Source: Anaeramoeba flamelloides (lineage: Eukaryota > Metamonada > Anaeramoebidae). Taken from it: a stretch of DNA of 64,000 bases. Shown here one piece after another: positions 1 through 10,776 of this stretch (within the stretch, counting starts at the first letter, position 1; each line of letters opens with the position of its first letter). The stretch lies in assembly GCA_027625915.1 (NCBI GenBank), contig JANTQA010000070.1, positions 9,801,001 through 9,865,000 of the forward strand, in the 5' to 3' direction. The notes below the pieces were generated by a model. That model saw nothing but the letters and a program-made list of their open reading frames with translations, was not told the DNA's origin and made no database searches. Both the position numbers and the translations under genes were made by a program.

Positions 1-1261
1 AACAAAATAAACTTTAAATGGAATATTTAATCATTTGTAACAAGATTTCTTATTCAAATAAAAGTGATTACATGCGTATACAAAAAAATCAAATAATCTC
101 CGAATCTTTAAAACAATTTTAATCATTAAGAATAATTTTGAAAAATAGAAAAATTCATCTAACGAGGTTTAAAAAATTATTTTTATCTTGGTCATAGAAA
201 ATTTATTGTGGTGTGTAAAGAATTCTGAATTTTAGAGCATAACCTTTTTTTCGAATTGCTTAATTTGTTAAATATGTATAATTAAATCAAAAATAAATTG
301 TTCCAGTTGTTTTCAAAAAGTAAAAACTTTCAATTTTGAATATTTTTAAAAGTTTTAATTTTTGTTATTATTATTATTGAAGAAGTGTAAATTACACTCT
401 AGTTGTCTTAGACTTAAATTTCCTGAAAAGGGAATTTAATCATAAAATCCTAGTTTTCAAGATTATTCAAGAAAGAGAAAGACACACGACAAAATTTCTT
501 TAATGTTTAAAAATCGTTAAGAAAAAAGGAAAAAAGAAAAAAGGAAAAAAGAAAAAGAAAAAGAAAGAAATTTAAAAAGAGTTGCTAAAAAGCAATAGGT
601 AAAAAATCAAAAAAAAAAAAACAACCAATGCTATCTTTAATTAAGAACACCCGAAAACCACAGCCATAACACTTTTGGCTGATTTAATAATTTGATAATC
701 GATTATGAATGTTCATTTGGGAGGTAGTTGTTTTAATTGTTGTAATTTTTTTCTCTTTTTTTTTTGATCTTATTTGCTTTAAACCTTTGGTATTTTTTGC
801 CTTTGCTTTTTCTTTTTTTATTATCAAGTTACTCATATTTTTGTGTTTCAGTATCTCCAGTATTAGTAAGTAACCCCTTGATCTTTTTCCTTTGTAACTC
901 TTTTTCCCAACTAAAGAAGATTCGACTCAGGGGAAAAATGGAAAAAAATAAATTTTCACTTTTTGAAAAGTCAGTGGATCAACTGTTAATTTTAAATAGC
1001 ATCTATTTCTTACTGAAAAAAAATTTTTTTTTAAAAATAAAAAAAATAATACTTTCAAGCCCTGAATTGATCAACAAACTAAAATAATGATTTTTCAAAA
1101 AATAAAACTAAAAAGAAGCAAAATTGGGTGAAAAAAAATCAAAGAAACAAAAAATAATTTTTAATCAATAATTTAATTTTTAAATAAACATGAAGAGATC
1201 ATTAACTTTGTTATTTAAACATTTTTTCCTTTCAATTACATTTTTTTAATTAATATAATAG
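1..1261. other. Non-coding left end
   Basis: AT-rich sequence without a convincing gene. Positions about 520-570 are a degenerate purine tandem (AAGGAAAAAAG-type units). A reading frame at 764-1087 is mostly Phe/Leu/Lys from T and A runs and is not credible. If the exon at 1262 is real, this stretch would be (part of) the intron before it; no upstream exon could be assigned. Confidence 0.6.
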
Positions 1262-1377
1262 CAATTGGAAATATTCTGGACATATCACAGGGACTTGCAA
1301 AAAGGCCTTTACGCTCAACAAGACGAACTGGTGGTGCAAGGGGGCGTAGGCCACCAACTAGAAGAAGACGAAAATAG
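1262..1377 (+). CDS. Probable 3'-terminal exon of a gene lying mostly to the left
   Basis: A sharply bounded island of higher GC follows an AG acceptor at 1260-1261 and ends in TAG at 1375-1377. Read from phase 2 it encodes about 37 residues ending GARGRRPPTRRRRK, an Arg/Pro-rich tail. The RRPPTRRRRK end resembles the capping-protein-interacting type motif at the end of proteins such as the WASH-complex FAM21 family. That likeness is from memory and weak. No start codon or upstream exon is visible, so the gene body may lie beyond the left edge across a long intron, as in the LRR/ADP-ribosylglycohydrolase gene here. Another frame (1265-1462) is open but gives a less protein-like sequence. Confidence 0.4.
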
Positions 1378-3394
1378 TTTGTTATTTATATTTTCATACA
1401 AGAATCTTCTTCTTAATTTGATTTCTTTTTTATTTGTTTTTCGAAAATTTATCCTTTCTTAATATATTTTTACAAGTCTATTGTTTTAATGAATCAAAAA
1501 TAAGATACCTATTTTTTTTTAAAAAATTGAATCAAAACAACTCAAATCAAAAAATAAATACTAATACATAAATAATAATTAAATTTTTTTTTTTTAATTT
1601 TATATTTTATCAAACCATAGATCATTGTAATTATTTCCAACAAAAGGTTTTTTAAAATTAGAATCCGCTTAATAGTTTAATGTTAGATAGATACAGTCTT
1701 GATTTTAAACTGTGTTAGATTTTTAAGTACCATTTTTTGTTATCAGGTATTTTTTAAGAAACTTTAGTGATTATTGGAGTTAGGGGAATGTAATTATTAA
1801 TAATTTACATTAAACTCATTAATATCAATAGACTTGTACTCTAGAAGGCAATTTTTGTGCTTAAAAAATTGATGTTTACGGTAAAAAGAAATGTTCTTAA
1901 AAATTTACAAATAAAGATCACAAATAAGAAATAAAAAAAATTAAAAATTAAAGTAAAATTGTTTGGTTTACATATAACAGTATTAAACTTTTATTGGTAT
2001 CGAAAAAAATTCACGGTAGCCTTGGGGTGACTAAAAAAAATTTTTGGGAATAAATTAATACATTTCAAAATACTTATTTTGATAATTTCTTTTTTTTAAT
2101 TAGTTACAAAAATCAATTAAAACTTTAAATTGATCCTTTTCTTGATCATTTTTCATTGTGCTCAATACTGATAAACTCGCTTATAAATTTTATCAATAAT
2201 GCTTTTTGTTATTACTACAAAGGTTACATTAAAAAAATGTAAACAATTTTTCAGTTAAATGTTCTTTTTTATTTTGAAGGGAGGAAATTAATTACCTGGT
2301 ACGAACCTACATTTGCTTTTTTTTTTAATCCAACAACTATACTTTCAAAAAAGTCCATTATAAAGAATATTTCCAAGATCAGCTAATTTAACAAAGGTTT
2401 TATTAACATTTCAATCAATAAAATACTTTATTTCAAGCCGAGTAAAATACTTGGAAAAAATTGAAAATGAAATAAAATATTTATAAATTATAATTTGATA
2501 ACATTAGTATTCATGATCTTAGTGAATTTTGTCAACAATACTTTTTGTTGTAATAATGTCAATTTAACAAAGTGTAACAAAAAAAGTTTTCAAAAGTATC
2601 TTTAAAATAGATGACAAACAGCAATAGATCTCTTTTCAGGGTTCTATTAAAAATTTTTGAAAAAGCATTTATAAAACAAGTTCAATGCCTTTCAAAAAAC
2701 TTATTTTGTGAAAGTTTTGACAGTACTAAGACTTTTTTTGCACACACTATAAGATCACCTATAAGGCAAAAAATAATCAAAATCAGTAACAAAAAAAAGC
2801 CATAAAACACAAAAAAAAAAAAACAACAGAACACACAAAAAAAAAGATTGGTCATAATAACGCACACAATCTCTTTTTTTTTCAATTCTCAAATAATAAT
2901 TAAAAAAAAAATAAAGTGTGCTTTATATTCAAGAATTGTGCCTTAAAAAAAATTTTTTTTTTCATACTTGTTGGATTAAATAGAGTGTACATTAAAAAGG
3001 GTACGGACTGTAGTAATTAGTTCTCAAAATAAAATAAAATTGACACGAAATCTCTTTAGAAAGAAATCTTTCAATACAGAATAATTATAAAATAGATGGA
3101 TTTTTGAAAAAAAAAACACTAATTGACAATAATCGCAATACGATCGAGGACGAAGATTTAAATGAAGTAAATGAGGATAACATATTTAATTAAAATAGAA
3201 ACCAAATGGATGATGAAAAGGCTAATTTTTTTTTCAAACATTAAGAATTACACTCTTTTCAAAACTTGAAATCTTTTGGTTAGGAATCTCTAGATATGTG
3301 TGGACGTTTGGAAACAATTTGAAATATGTTTATTTTTAGGGGAATTTTAACTCCTATTTATTTTTTTTTTATTAAATTTAATAGGGTAATTGTT
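1378..3394. other. Intergenic AT-rich sequence
   Basis: No gene found. Around 3085-3190 a short frame ends in an acidic stretch (IEDEDLNEVNEDNIFN then stop) that looks mildly coding-like; it may be a worn repeat fragment. The rest is homopolymer-rich and featureless. Confidence 0.5.
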
Positions 3395-4530
3395 TACACA
3401 AGAATACAATTAAAACCAGATAAACAAACTCATTTATCAACTTTTAGAGAAATGATTTATCATTTTTAAAAGAGTTCATTTTCTCTAATTAATACAATTT
3501 TCAGTCAAAAGATCCGATCCTTTTTTGTTGAAATTTTGGATCAAAAACAGAAAAAACAAAAATTTGTAATAACATTTTTTATTTTTAAGAGATATCAATC
3601 TTTAGTAATTTCTGGGAGTTTGTATGAACAAACAACCTTGAAACAATAATCTTATTTTAAAAATACGAGAATAATAAATCAAATATTGAATACTTGTAGA
3701 TCGAAAAAAATTGATCTTTTATTTTCTTCTGAAATATTTAAGAAATTTCTTTAAATTTGAAAAATTAGTAATTATTGTTTTTCAAATATTCAGAGTATAA
3801 ACAACAAATTTTAATTATTCAAATCAATTATTTGATAATATCTGTTATTATTTTTTTTTATGAGAATAATTATTAGAATTAGTTTTATTTGTTGAAAATC
3901 TTTATTTTATTGGTAAATAAATATAAAGCTAGTGATACATTTAATCTTTTGTTTTTAATAGCCCACTAAAATTATTAAGATTGGGGTTATTAATTATTGA
4001 TTAAAAACATTCAAATTAACAAGTATTTCTTTGGTTTAAAAGTTGAATTTTCCAGGTTTTAAAAAAGAATTTTGGGTGAATTTTTAGGTTAGCGGGTTGG
4101 TTGTTTTTCTTTATATTTTTTTGTAAAACGAAAAGAAAAAATTGATCTAAAGTCCCTGTTGATAAAGAAATTATAAACTTTAATGTGATTATTTTTAATC
4201 AATAATTAATAACCAAATCTTCGTTGTTTTACTACGTTTGTAAGAACTCAAAGATTAAAAGTATTATTAGGTTTAAACTTTTATTTCCCATAAAATTTTA
4301 AATATTCACAATAAAAAAAAATATCACAATTAATAATTATAATAAAATAATAGATATTATCAAAAGAATTATTTAAATAATAAAATTTCTTTTTTTATTC
4401 TATGAATATTTGAAAAAAAAATATTTATTAATCTTTTAAATTTCATGAAATGTAAATAAATTGAAAAGAAAAACAAATGTTCAATTTTATCGGTTCTTTA
4501 AGGATTCATTGTCCAATTATTTATTTTATA
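3395..4530. repeat. Repeat family F, copy 1 (fold-back form)
   Basis: The left part begins with an ATACAATTAAAACCAGATAAACA-like segment (about 3405) and runs through an ATTTGATAATAT segment (3830-3845). The right part (about 4170-4530) carries the same segments in reverse, for example GGTTATTAATTATTGATTAA near 3985 and its complement near 4200. The left arm matches the complement of 20560-21370 and of the 39900-40745 region. Copies have diverged by many substitutions, so the family is old. No intact coding sequence is seen. Boundaries are approximate. Confidence 0.55.
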
Positions 4531-4559
4531 TTGTTTTTTAAAAAAATGAAAATTTGCTG

Positions 4560-4735
4560 ATTCTATCAAGAAAATCAAATAATTTGGATTAAAGATTTAA
4601 TTCAAATTAACAAAAATAATCAAAAATAATATCTTTGATTTTATTCAAAATAAAGAATCATTAAATATTTTGTCATTAGTACATGATAAAGAAAATTATG
4701 ATTATTTATTGAAATTTCTAAACATACATTAAGAT
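4560..4735 (+). repeat. Repeat family B, copy 1
   Basis: Homologous to 63625-63800: both contain AACAAAAATAAT, ATTATTCAAAATAAAGA, CATTAGT and GATAAAGAAAATTATGA in the same order. The second copy keeps an open frame (see 63608); this one is interrupted. It may be a fragment of a transposon-encoded protein. Family unknown. Confidence 0.5.
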
Positions 4736-4779
4736 ATTAGGGAAGTATCATCAAGTTTTGTAGAGTACTGTAGAGTACA

Positions 4780-5450
4780 CAGGGATTTTTAATTTAAGAA
4801 ATAAAACCAAAATTTAAGAAATTTTCTTTTTATTTCTTAAAAAAATAGAAAAAGTTCCAGGTTGGAAATGTCATTAGATTTTCCAGAATTTAAAAGAATG
4901 GAGCAAAATCTTCAATTTAACTCAATTCTACTAAATTCTCTAAAACCTAACGAAAAAATGTCCGTAGAGTCTCTAGCTTTTCTTGACGTATTCTATTTAT
5001 TTGTGAAGTTTTCTAGGTTTTTTTGAGGTTTTCTTTTTTATTTAGAAAATCTATTTATTTTCGTTAGGTTTTTTTGAGTTTTCTATTTATATGGAAAATC
5101 AATAGATTTTCGTTAGGTTTTTTTTACTTTTCGAAATAAACCGAAATTTTATTAAAATTTTCTGTGTATTTCAACAAGTGAAAAAAATCTAGAAAACTCC
5201 ACAAATAAAATTTCAAAAAGTAAAAAAAACCTTGAACACTTCACAAATAAAATAGAAAACCCCAAAAAAACCTAGAAAACTTCACAAATAAATAGAAAAC
5301 CCAAGAAAACCTAACGAAAATCTATTGATTTTCCAAATAAACAGAAAACTCAAGAAAGACTAAAGGCGGTTTTCCAGAATTCAAAAGAATCGAGTAAAAT
5401 CTCTTAGATTATACTCAATTCTTTAAAAGTCCGGAAAAGCTAACAGCGGT
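4780..5450. repeat. Cluster of hairpin modules joined by CCTAACG linkers
   Basis: Several fold-back units lie side by side. One (4876-4945 and again 5373-5440) pairs TTTTCCAGAATTcAAAAGAA with its complement (call it H1). Another pairs GAAATAAACCGAAA-like arms (H2). A third, about 360 bp (4988-5345), pairs TTTCTATTTATTTGTGAAG and TTTTCGTTAGG segments on the left with their complements on the right. The linkers read CCTAACGAAAA, often followed by TGTCCGTAGAG. The same modules recur at 46810-46960, 54222-54480 and 63220-64000. No protein is encoded. Confidence 0.6.
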
Positions 5451-8055
5451 TTTTTTCACTTATTGTTTTTGTTATGACAATATAATGATTTTTTAATCAA
5501 AAAAAAAAAAGTTAAAAAAATCTAACACTCTGTAAGAGTAATTAATTTACTCCCTTTAAATAAAAAAAAAAAAAAATTAAAATTTCAATTTTTTTGTTTC
5601 TTTTAAATTATCAGAATTTACTCAAAGTGATATTATCCTGAAAAAAAAAAAAAGATTAGAAGTGTTATCTCTCAATTTTTTAAAATCACAAATTCAAACA
5701 GAAGGATAAGGATCAGATCATTTTACTTAAAATTAATTTAAATAAATAATTCTTCACAAAATGATAATTTATTACTCCCAAGTTGATAAAGGTGTTGGAT
5801 TATCAAGTAAACCCCATTCCAAAAATTTGGACATACCCAAAATCAAAAATAAACAAAATAAAACTCTCTTTCTTATATTTTTCCAAACGTAAAACCAAAC
5901 CACATTTAAGTAACCGAGTATTAATGTTTTTATAAGTAATCATTTCTAATCCAAATAAAAGAAAAAAATATAAAACTAAATAATAAAAATTGGTGTGTCC
6001 AAAATAAAGAAAGGAGCTGATCAAAAAATGTATTGGTAAATTTGTTGAAATTTCATCAAGAATTGTTGATTGATCAAATGATAAGATAAAATCAACCAAT
6101 TATTTGTGATATTCCAATTTAACAAACTCAACACTAACCTTCTATCAAACTTTTTATAAAAAAAATTTCCAGATCTCAACAAACAGATTACGTAACTGGA
6201 AAAAAGGAAATGAAAAAAAAACAAAAAATACAAAAAATGAAATTGTTTGTAAAATCAAAATTATTTCCAAATTGGTTGTAAAGTAGAGTATTGTCATTCT
6301 TTTAACCGTTTAAACTGTGTCCAAAATTTTGGAATTTAGTTTATATATGTATATGTATTTCGAGATTTATGGCATTATAATTTTTTTCCTAATCAAATCA
6401 ATTATTTATTATTATTAGTCTTTCATTTCTGAAAACCCCTATTTACAAAACCAATTATTTAGATATTCTTTCAAATATATTTTATATTTTTATTTATCTT
6501 TAATAAATTGTTAAAAAATACAAAGAATCCAAAATAATAGTAACAAAAAATTAATTTCTAATTGTTAATTAAAATTTTTGCTTGTTGAACAATTTTTCTC
6601 AAATTATTCTAATTTTTTTAAATTCTAAATGAGATTGTTTCCATTTTTATCATCGTAAAATTATTAATCGGTTAATTGAAATAATATTTCTCCTCCTGTT
6701 TCAGGACGTGGATAATTAATAATTTGGTCATGTAAATAATATAATATTTTTCCACTTAATGTTTTAATTATTTTTCTTCTTCTCTTTTTTATTTAGTAAA
6801 TTTTCTTGGATTACTCCTTTCTCACAATAAATAAATAAATCAATAAATAAATTGAAATAATATTTCATTAAATTAAGGAAATTGATTTTTTTTTGTCAAT
6901 TTTGTGGTGGAAAATTATCGAAAGAAATTCTATCATTATCAAACCAAAACTACACAAAAAAAAAAAAAAAAAAAAAAAAAGATAATTTATTTTTATTATT
7001 TTAATGAAAATAATTTAATTATTAAATAAATGGGCAAAGTAATTTTATTTTCAATTTTATTTTTTTTTTTTTGTGATTTTTTTAAAGTTAGAGTTAATAT
7101 AACAACATACGATGATACATAATTATAATACAAAATCAATTTCCATACCTAAAATGTCTTAAATAGTAATTTATTATATTTTGGTTTAATTATAGTTATT
7201 TTTCATTTTTTTACTTTTTCTTAAATCTTATGAAAATAAAACCAAATTAATTGAATCTTTAAAATCTAAATCAAAAATTAGTCAAATAATTGTTATCAAA
7301 AAAAAAAAAAAAAATGAGTATATAATATTAACAAGGACTTTCCGCAATAAATATTTTTTCATTCTTTGGTAAAATTTCCTATTTCTAATCACAACAAAAA
7401 AAAATCTTCAACTTTATAGATTATTTTTTGATCAGTTGAAAATCCAACTTGAAATTGATAAAATTAAAGAATTTAAACCATTTTTTTTGGAATATTAGCC
7501 AAATTGTAAAAACAATTCGATAGATCACAAAATATTATTTTTAGTTGACTTATCAAAAAAAAAAATATCAGCACATCGAAAAAAGAAAAAAAATAAGCTA
7601 ATCAAAATTCTATTATTTGGGTTCAGAAATGTTCAAATTTCTTTGTCAAATCAATTTTATATCTTTTTAATAAATTAATTTTTTTTTTTTCGTTTTTACT
7701 TTTTTCTGAAAATCTCGTCAAGTTAATCAAATAGAAAAATCACAAAAAAAAAAAAAAAACAGTTTGATCTCAAATTTTTATTTTTTTGTTAAATTGTATT
7801 CAATTCAATAACATAATTTTGTTTAAGAAAATAAATTATTATGATTTGTTAAAATAAAAAAAACTCAAAAAAAAAAAAAGAAAAGAAGAAGAAGAAGAAG
7901 AAAGAAAAGAATAGTGTGAATAACATAACTCAAAATAATAATACTACTAATAATAATAACCAAAATCAATCAACTATTTAACAGAAAATAATTTGTATAA
8001 ATCTTGAAATTATAAAATTGATAAAAACCATTAATAAATAGCCAAATGAATAAAA
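5451..8055. other. Intergenic AT-rich sequence
   Basis: No gene supported. Minus-strand frames at 5803-6233 are Phe/Leu/Tyr-rich and overlap each other in different frames, as chance frames in T-rich DNA do. Long A runs occur at about 6957-6980 and 7744-7760. A (GAA)n tract sits near 7884-7905, downstream of the next gene's stop, so that gene's transcript would have a pyrimidine-rich 3' end. Confidence 0.55.
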
Positions 8056-10776
8056 TTAATAATTGTTTTTTCTATTTTCTTTTAAAAAGGCAAATTGCTT
8101 TTTTTTTCGCAAATCTGGTGGCAACCCTACTTTATGCCAACCATCAGAATTAATTTTGTCCAAATTTAAGCTAACGGGATAAAACAATGAAGGTTCAATT
8201 CTTTGGTTTTTATTTTTAAATTTACGAGAAATGAAATTGGAAAATTGGATTAACAAATCTTTAGGCAAGGGCTCGTTATCGTAATCATCTTCCTCCCTGT
8301 TCATTAATAATTTTAAAAGGTGGTGTGGCATAATCTTTGGGCAAATCGACTGGCAGATTTTATAATTATTTTTTGCATCGTTTAAAATGTTTCTAGCTAA
8401 TATTAAGGATTTGGAAGCCTGCTTTATTAGCGACAGTTGTTTTGCTGAATCTGGGATTTCACAATTTTTACACCATTCATCTATTTCATTTAGGGTTTTT
8501 TTAATTCTGAACCCATTGCCACAGGTGCAATATTTCTTATTTTGTAATAATTCATTAAATAAATACACATTAATAAAATGCAGCATTCTTTTCACTAAAG
8601 TGGTGCTCAATTCTTCTGGCAAATAATTCCTTTTTGGTAAAGTCCACATTTCATTCAAAATGTTAAAGACATTTCTTTTTCGATATATTGGCTGCATTGT
8701 GATTTTCTTTCTTTCCTTGGTGGTTATTTGTTTTTTTCCAGGTATGCACCTGTTTTTTTCAAGAAAAACAACAATTAAATCTTCTTTTAACTTTGATGAA
8801 AAATTAGCAATTACCGAGAAAAAGGTTTGATAAAAAAATTTATTCAAATTATTTTTAAATGTTTGAATAATTTCTTTTTGTTTTTCTCTTTTATTTTTAT
8901 TTTTATTTTTATTATCATTATTCTTATTCTTATCATCTTTCTCATCATCATCATCATCATCGTCGTCATCGTCATCGTCGTCGTAGTCGTCATTCTTATT
9001 GAAGATGCTCCTGCTGTTGTTTATTTTAAGGATATTATCAGAATTGATATTCTTAATTAAAACGGCATCAATAAATTTCATCAAATATATTATATTCGAC
9101 ATTAACCAAAATAGAGAATTGATATCATAACGATTTATTTTTAATAATAATTCTAAAGTGCTTGTAAGAGCAAATCTTAAATCACGCCCTCTGCGTATTT
9201 TAGCAATTTCAACTTGTTCTGGGTCAAAAGTTTCCCAATGGAGAAATGATCTAAAAATTATGCACGCAGGTACGGGCAGATCGCCACTAAACAATTGCTC
9301 TTTGGAAAATAATAGCCTTTCAAATAAAAATTTTGCCAAATTGAATTTTTCAGATAATTCCAATAGCTTCTTTGCAGTTCTGATGTCGGCTCGCTGCCTT
9401 TTCAACAATTCTTGCTGCTCTTCAATTATCTCTTTATTCGTTTTGTTTTTATTTCCATCTCGCTCATCGTATCCACTTCCATTGTTGGATTTTAATAAAT
9501 TTTTAATCCCATTTGAGACCTTTAATTTTAATTCAATGTCGTTCATTTCTGGATCTGAATCCGAACCCGAACCCGAACCCGAATTGGAATGCTCTTGCAA
9601 TTCTATATTTTCTTTTTCCTTGGGGAAAATATTTGGTAGTGCACTAGAGAGATAAAATAAAGATTCTTTTTCAAATTTGTTTAAATCCCATTCTTGGTAT
9701 TTTGAATGATAATTGGAATTACTATTGTTGCCATTATCATTCTCGTTTTCCGTTGGCTGTAAAAATTCATCAAATAAATTTTTTTTTCTATTGTTTTTAT
9801 TGGTATTTTCCCTTAACCAAGAATTCTTTTTTTGCTTGGTTTCTAAATTTAGCTGATCAAGATCAGACGAAATACTTCCAAACTCAAAAAGTGGTCGTTG
9901 TTTTTTTTTTTTTTTTTTATAATTCATCAGTTCGTCGTCAGTTGAATCACCTTCGAAGTGAAGATAATTTTTTGATTCCTTTTCTTTTTCTTTTCCTTTT
10001 CCTTTTCCTTTTCCGCGAACATTAGGGTTTGTCCTTGCTTTTGTATTGGAAAAGTCATTATGCTTAAGATCCTTTTTCCTTGTTTTTTTTCTTTGTTTCG
10101 TTTTTTGAAACCCATTGTCGTTTTGGTTCCAATCTTCTGTTTCCGAAAGAACTGTGATGTCTTTTTCTATTACCACGTTCTTTTGCTTAAACTCTTGGTA
10201 CAAATGTCCATTTTTAATAACTTTCCTTGTCTTCCTCCATTTTTGTTCAATTGCTTCGATCTTTTCTTGGACATATTTGTTGATCAGCAATTGTGGAAGC
10301 TCGGTTCTTCTTTTGAGATTTGGGTAAACCCTTAATACTAAAATCATTTTTGGTCTTGGTAAGTTAGGCTTATTAGAAACTATCTGTGCATTGTACACTC
10401 GGACCAAGGGGTGGTTTTCTTGACAAATTGCTTTCGAAAGATCAATCACAACCTTTCCAATTTTTAAAGTTTGATCTTTTTTCGATCTTTCTTTTTCTAG
10501 ATGTATTTTGAAATGCATTCTTTTTGTTGTAAAATCATCAATTTGAAAGGAACTATTCTTTTTTAATTTTTTGTCTTTAAGATTTAAATTAAATCTTACC
10601 CGAAACTCTTCTTCCCAATTACACGTTCCATAACTTGATAATAATTTGCTTTTTGTTTTTCCCTTTTTTCTTCCAATCCTCCACGAGATATAAATGCTTT
10701 TGTTCTTCTGTAAAATACCATGAATTGATTCAATGCTAAACAAAATCAGTGTAGAGATATTTTTTGATTGAAACAT
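8056..10776 (-). CDS. NT-C2 domain plus myosin-V-like dilute (DIL) domain protein
   Basis: 906 residues, apparently intronless. Residues about 1-155 look like an NT-C2 (EEIG1/EHBP1-type) domain: alternating strands with a WEEEF core and closing MILVLRVYP. Residues about 200-470 are low complexity, with KGKGKGKEKEKE, SGSGSGSDSD and long Lys runs. Residues about 495-890 resemble the myosin V globular tail: PACIIFRSF, then NSLFWLMSNIIYLMKF (compare the FWLSN core of DIL domains), then LFNELLQNKKYCTCGNGFRI with DEWCK, and a closing FYPVSL...GLPPDL. A run of 13 Asp (about residue 600) interrupts the domain. There is no motor domain, so a cargo or membrane adaptor role is inferred: NT-C2 to bind membrane or partners, DIL to bind cargo or Rab-type proteins. 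The start has no competing upstream Met in frame that I could see. Confidence 0.8.
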   Translation of the reverse strand: MFQSKNISTLILFSIESIHGILQKNKSIYISWRIGRKKGKTKSKLLSSYGTCNWEEEFRVRFNLNLKDKKLKKNSSFQIDDFTTKRMHFKIHLEKERSKKDQTLKIGKVVIDLSKAICQENHPLVRVYNAQIVSNKPNLPRPKMILVLRVYPNLKRRTELPQLLINKYVQEKIEAIEQKWRKTRKVIKNGHLYQEFKQKNVVIEKDITVLSETEDWNQNDNGFQKTKQRKKTRKKDLKHNDFSNTKARTNPNVRGKGKGKGKEKEKESKNYLHFEGDSTDDELMNYKKKKKKQRPLFEFGSISSDLDQLNLETKQKKNSWLRENTNKNNRKKNLFDEFLQPTENENDNGNNSNSNYHSKYQEWDLNKFEKESLFYLSSALPNIFPKEKENIELQEHSNSGSGSGSDSDPEMNDIELKLKVSNGIKNLLKSNNGSGYDERDGNKNKTNKEIIEEQQELLKRQRADIRTAKKLLELSEKFNLAKFLFERLLFSKEQLFSGDLPVPACIIFRSFLHWETFDPEQVEIAKIRRGRDLRFALTSTLELLLKINRYDINSLFWLMSNIIYLMKFIDAVLIKNINSDNILKINNSRSIFNKNDDYDDDDDDDDDDDDDEKDDKNKNNDNKNKNKNKREKQKEIIQTFKNNLNKFFYQTFFSVIANFSSKLKEDLIVVFLEKNRCIPGKKQITTKERKKITMQPIYRKRNVFNILNEMWTLPKRNYLPEELSTTLVKRMLHFINVYLFNELLQNKKYCTCGNGFRIKKTLNEIDEWCKNCEIPDSAKQLSLIKQASKSLILARNILNDAKNNYKICQSICPKIMPHHLLKLLMNREEDDYDNEPLPKDLLIQFSNFISRKFKNKNQRIEPSLFYPVSLNLDKINSDGWHKVGLPPDLRKKKQFAFLKENRKNNY

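Noticed and set aside
764-1087. 107-codon frame at the left end
   Set aside because: Phe/Leu/Lys residues from T and A runs, no domain, and codon content equal to the background.
5803-6233. Two overlapping minus-strand frames of 98 and 70 codons
   Set aside because: They overlap in different registers and are hydrophobic because of T-richness; no motif.
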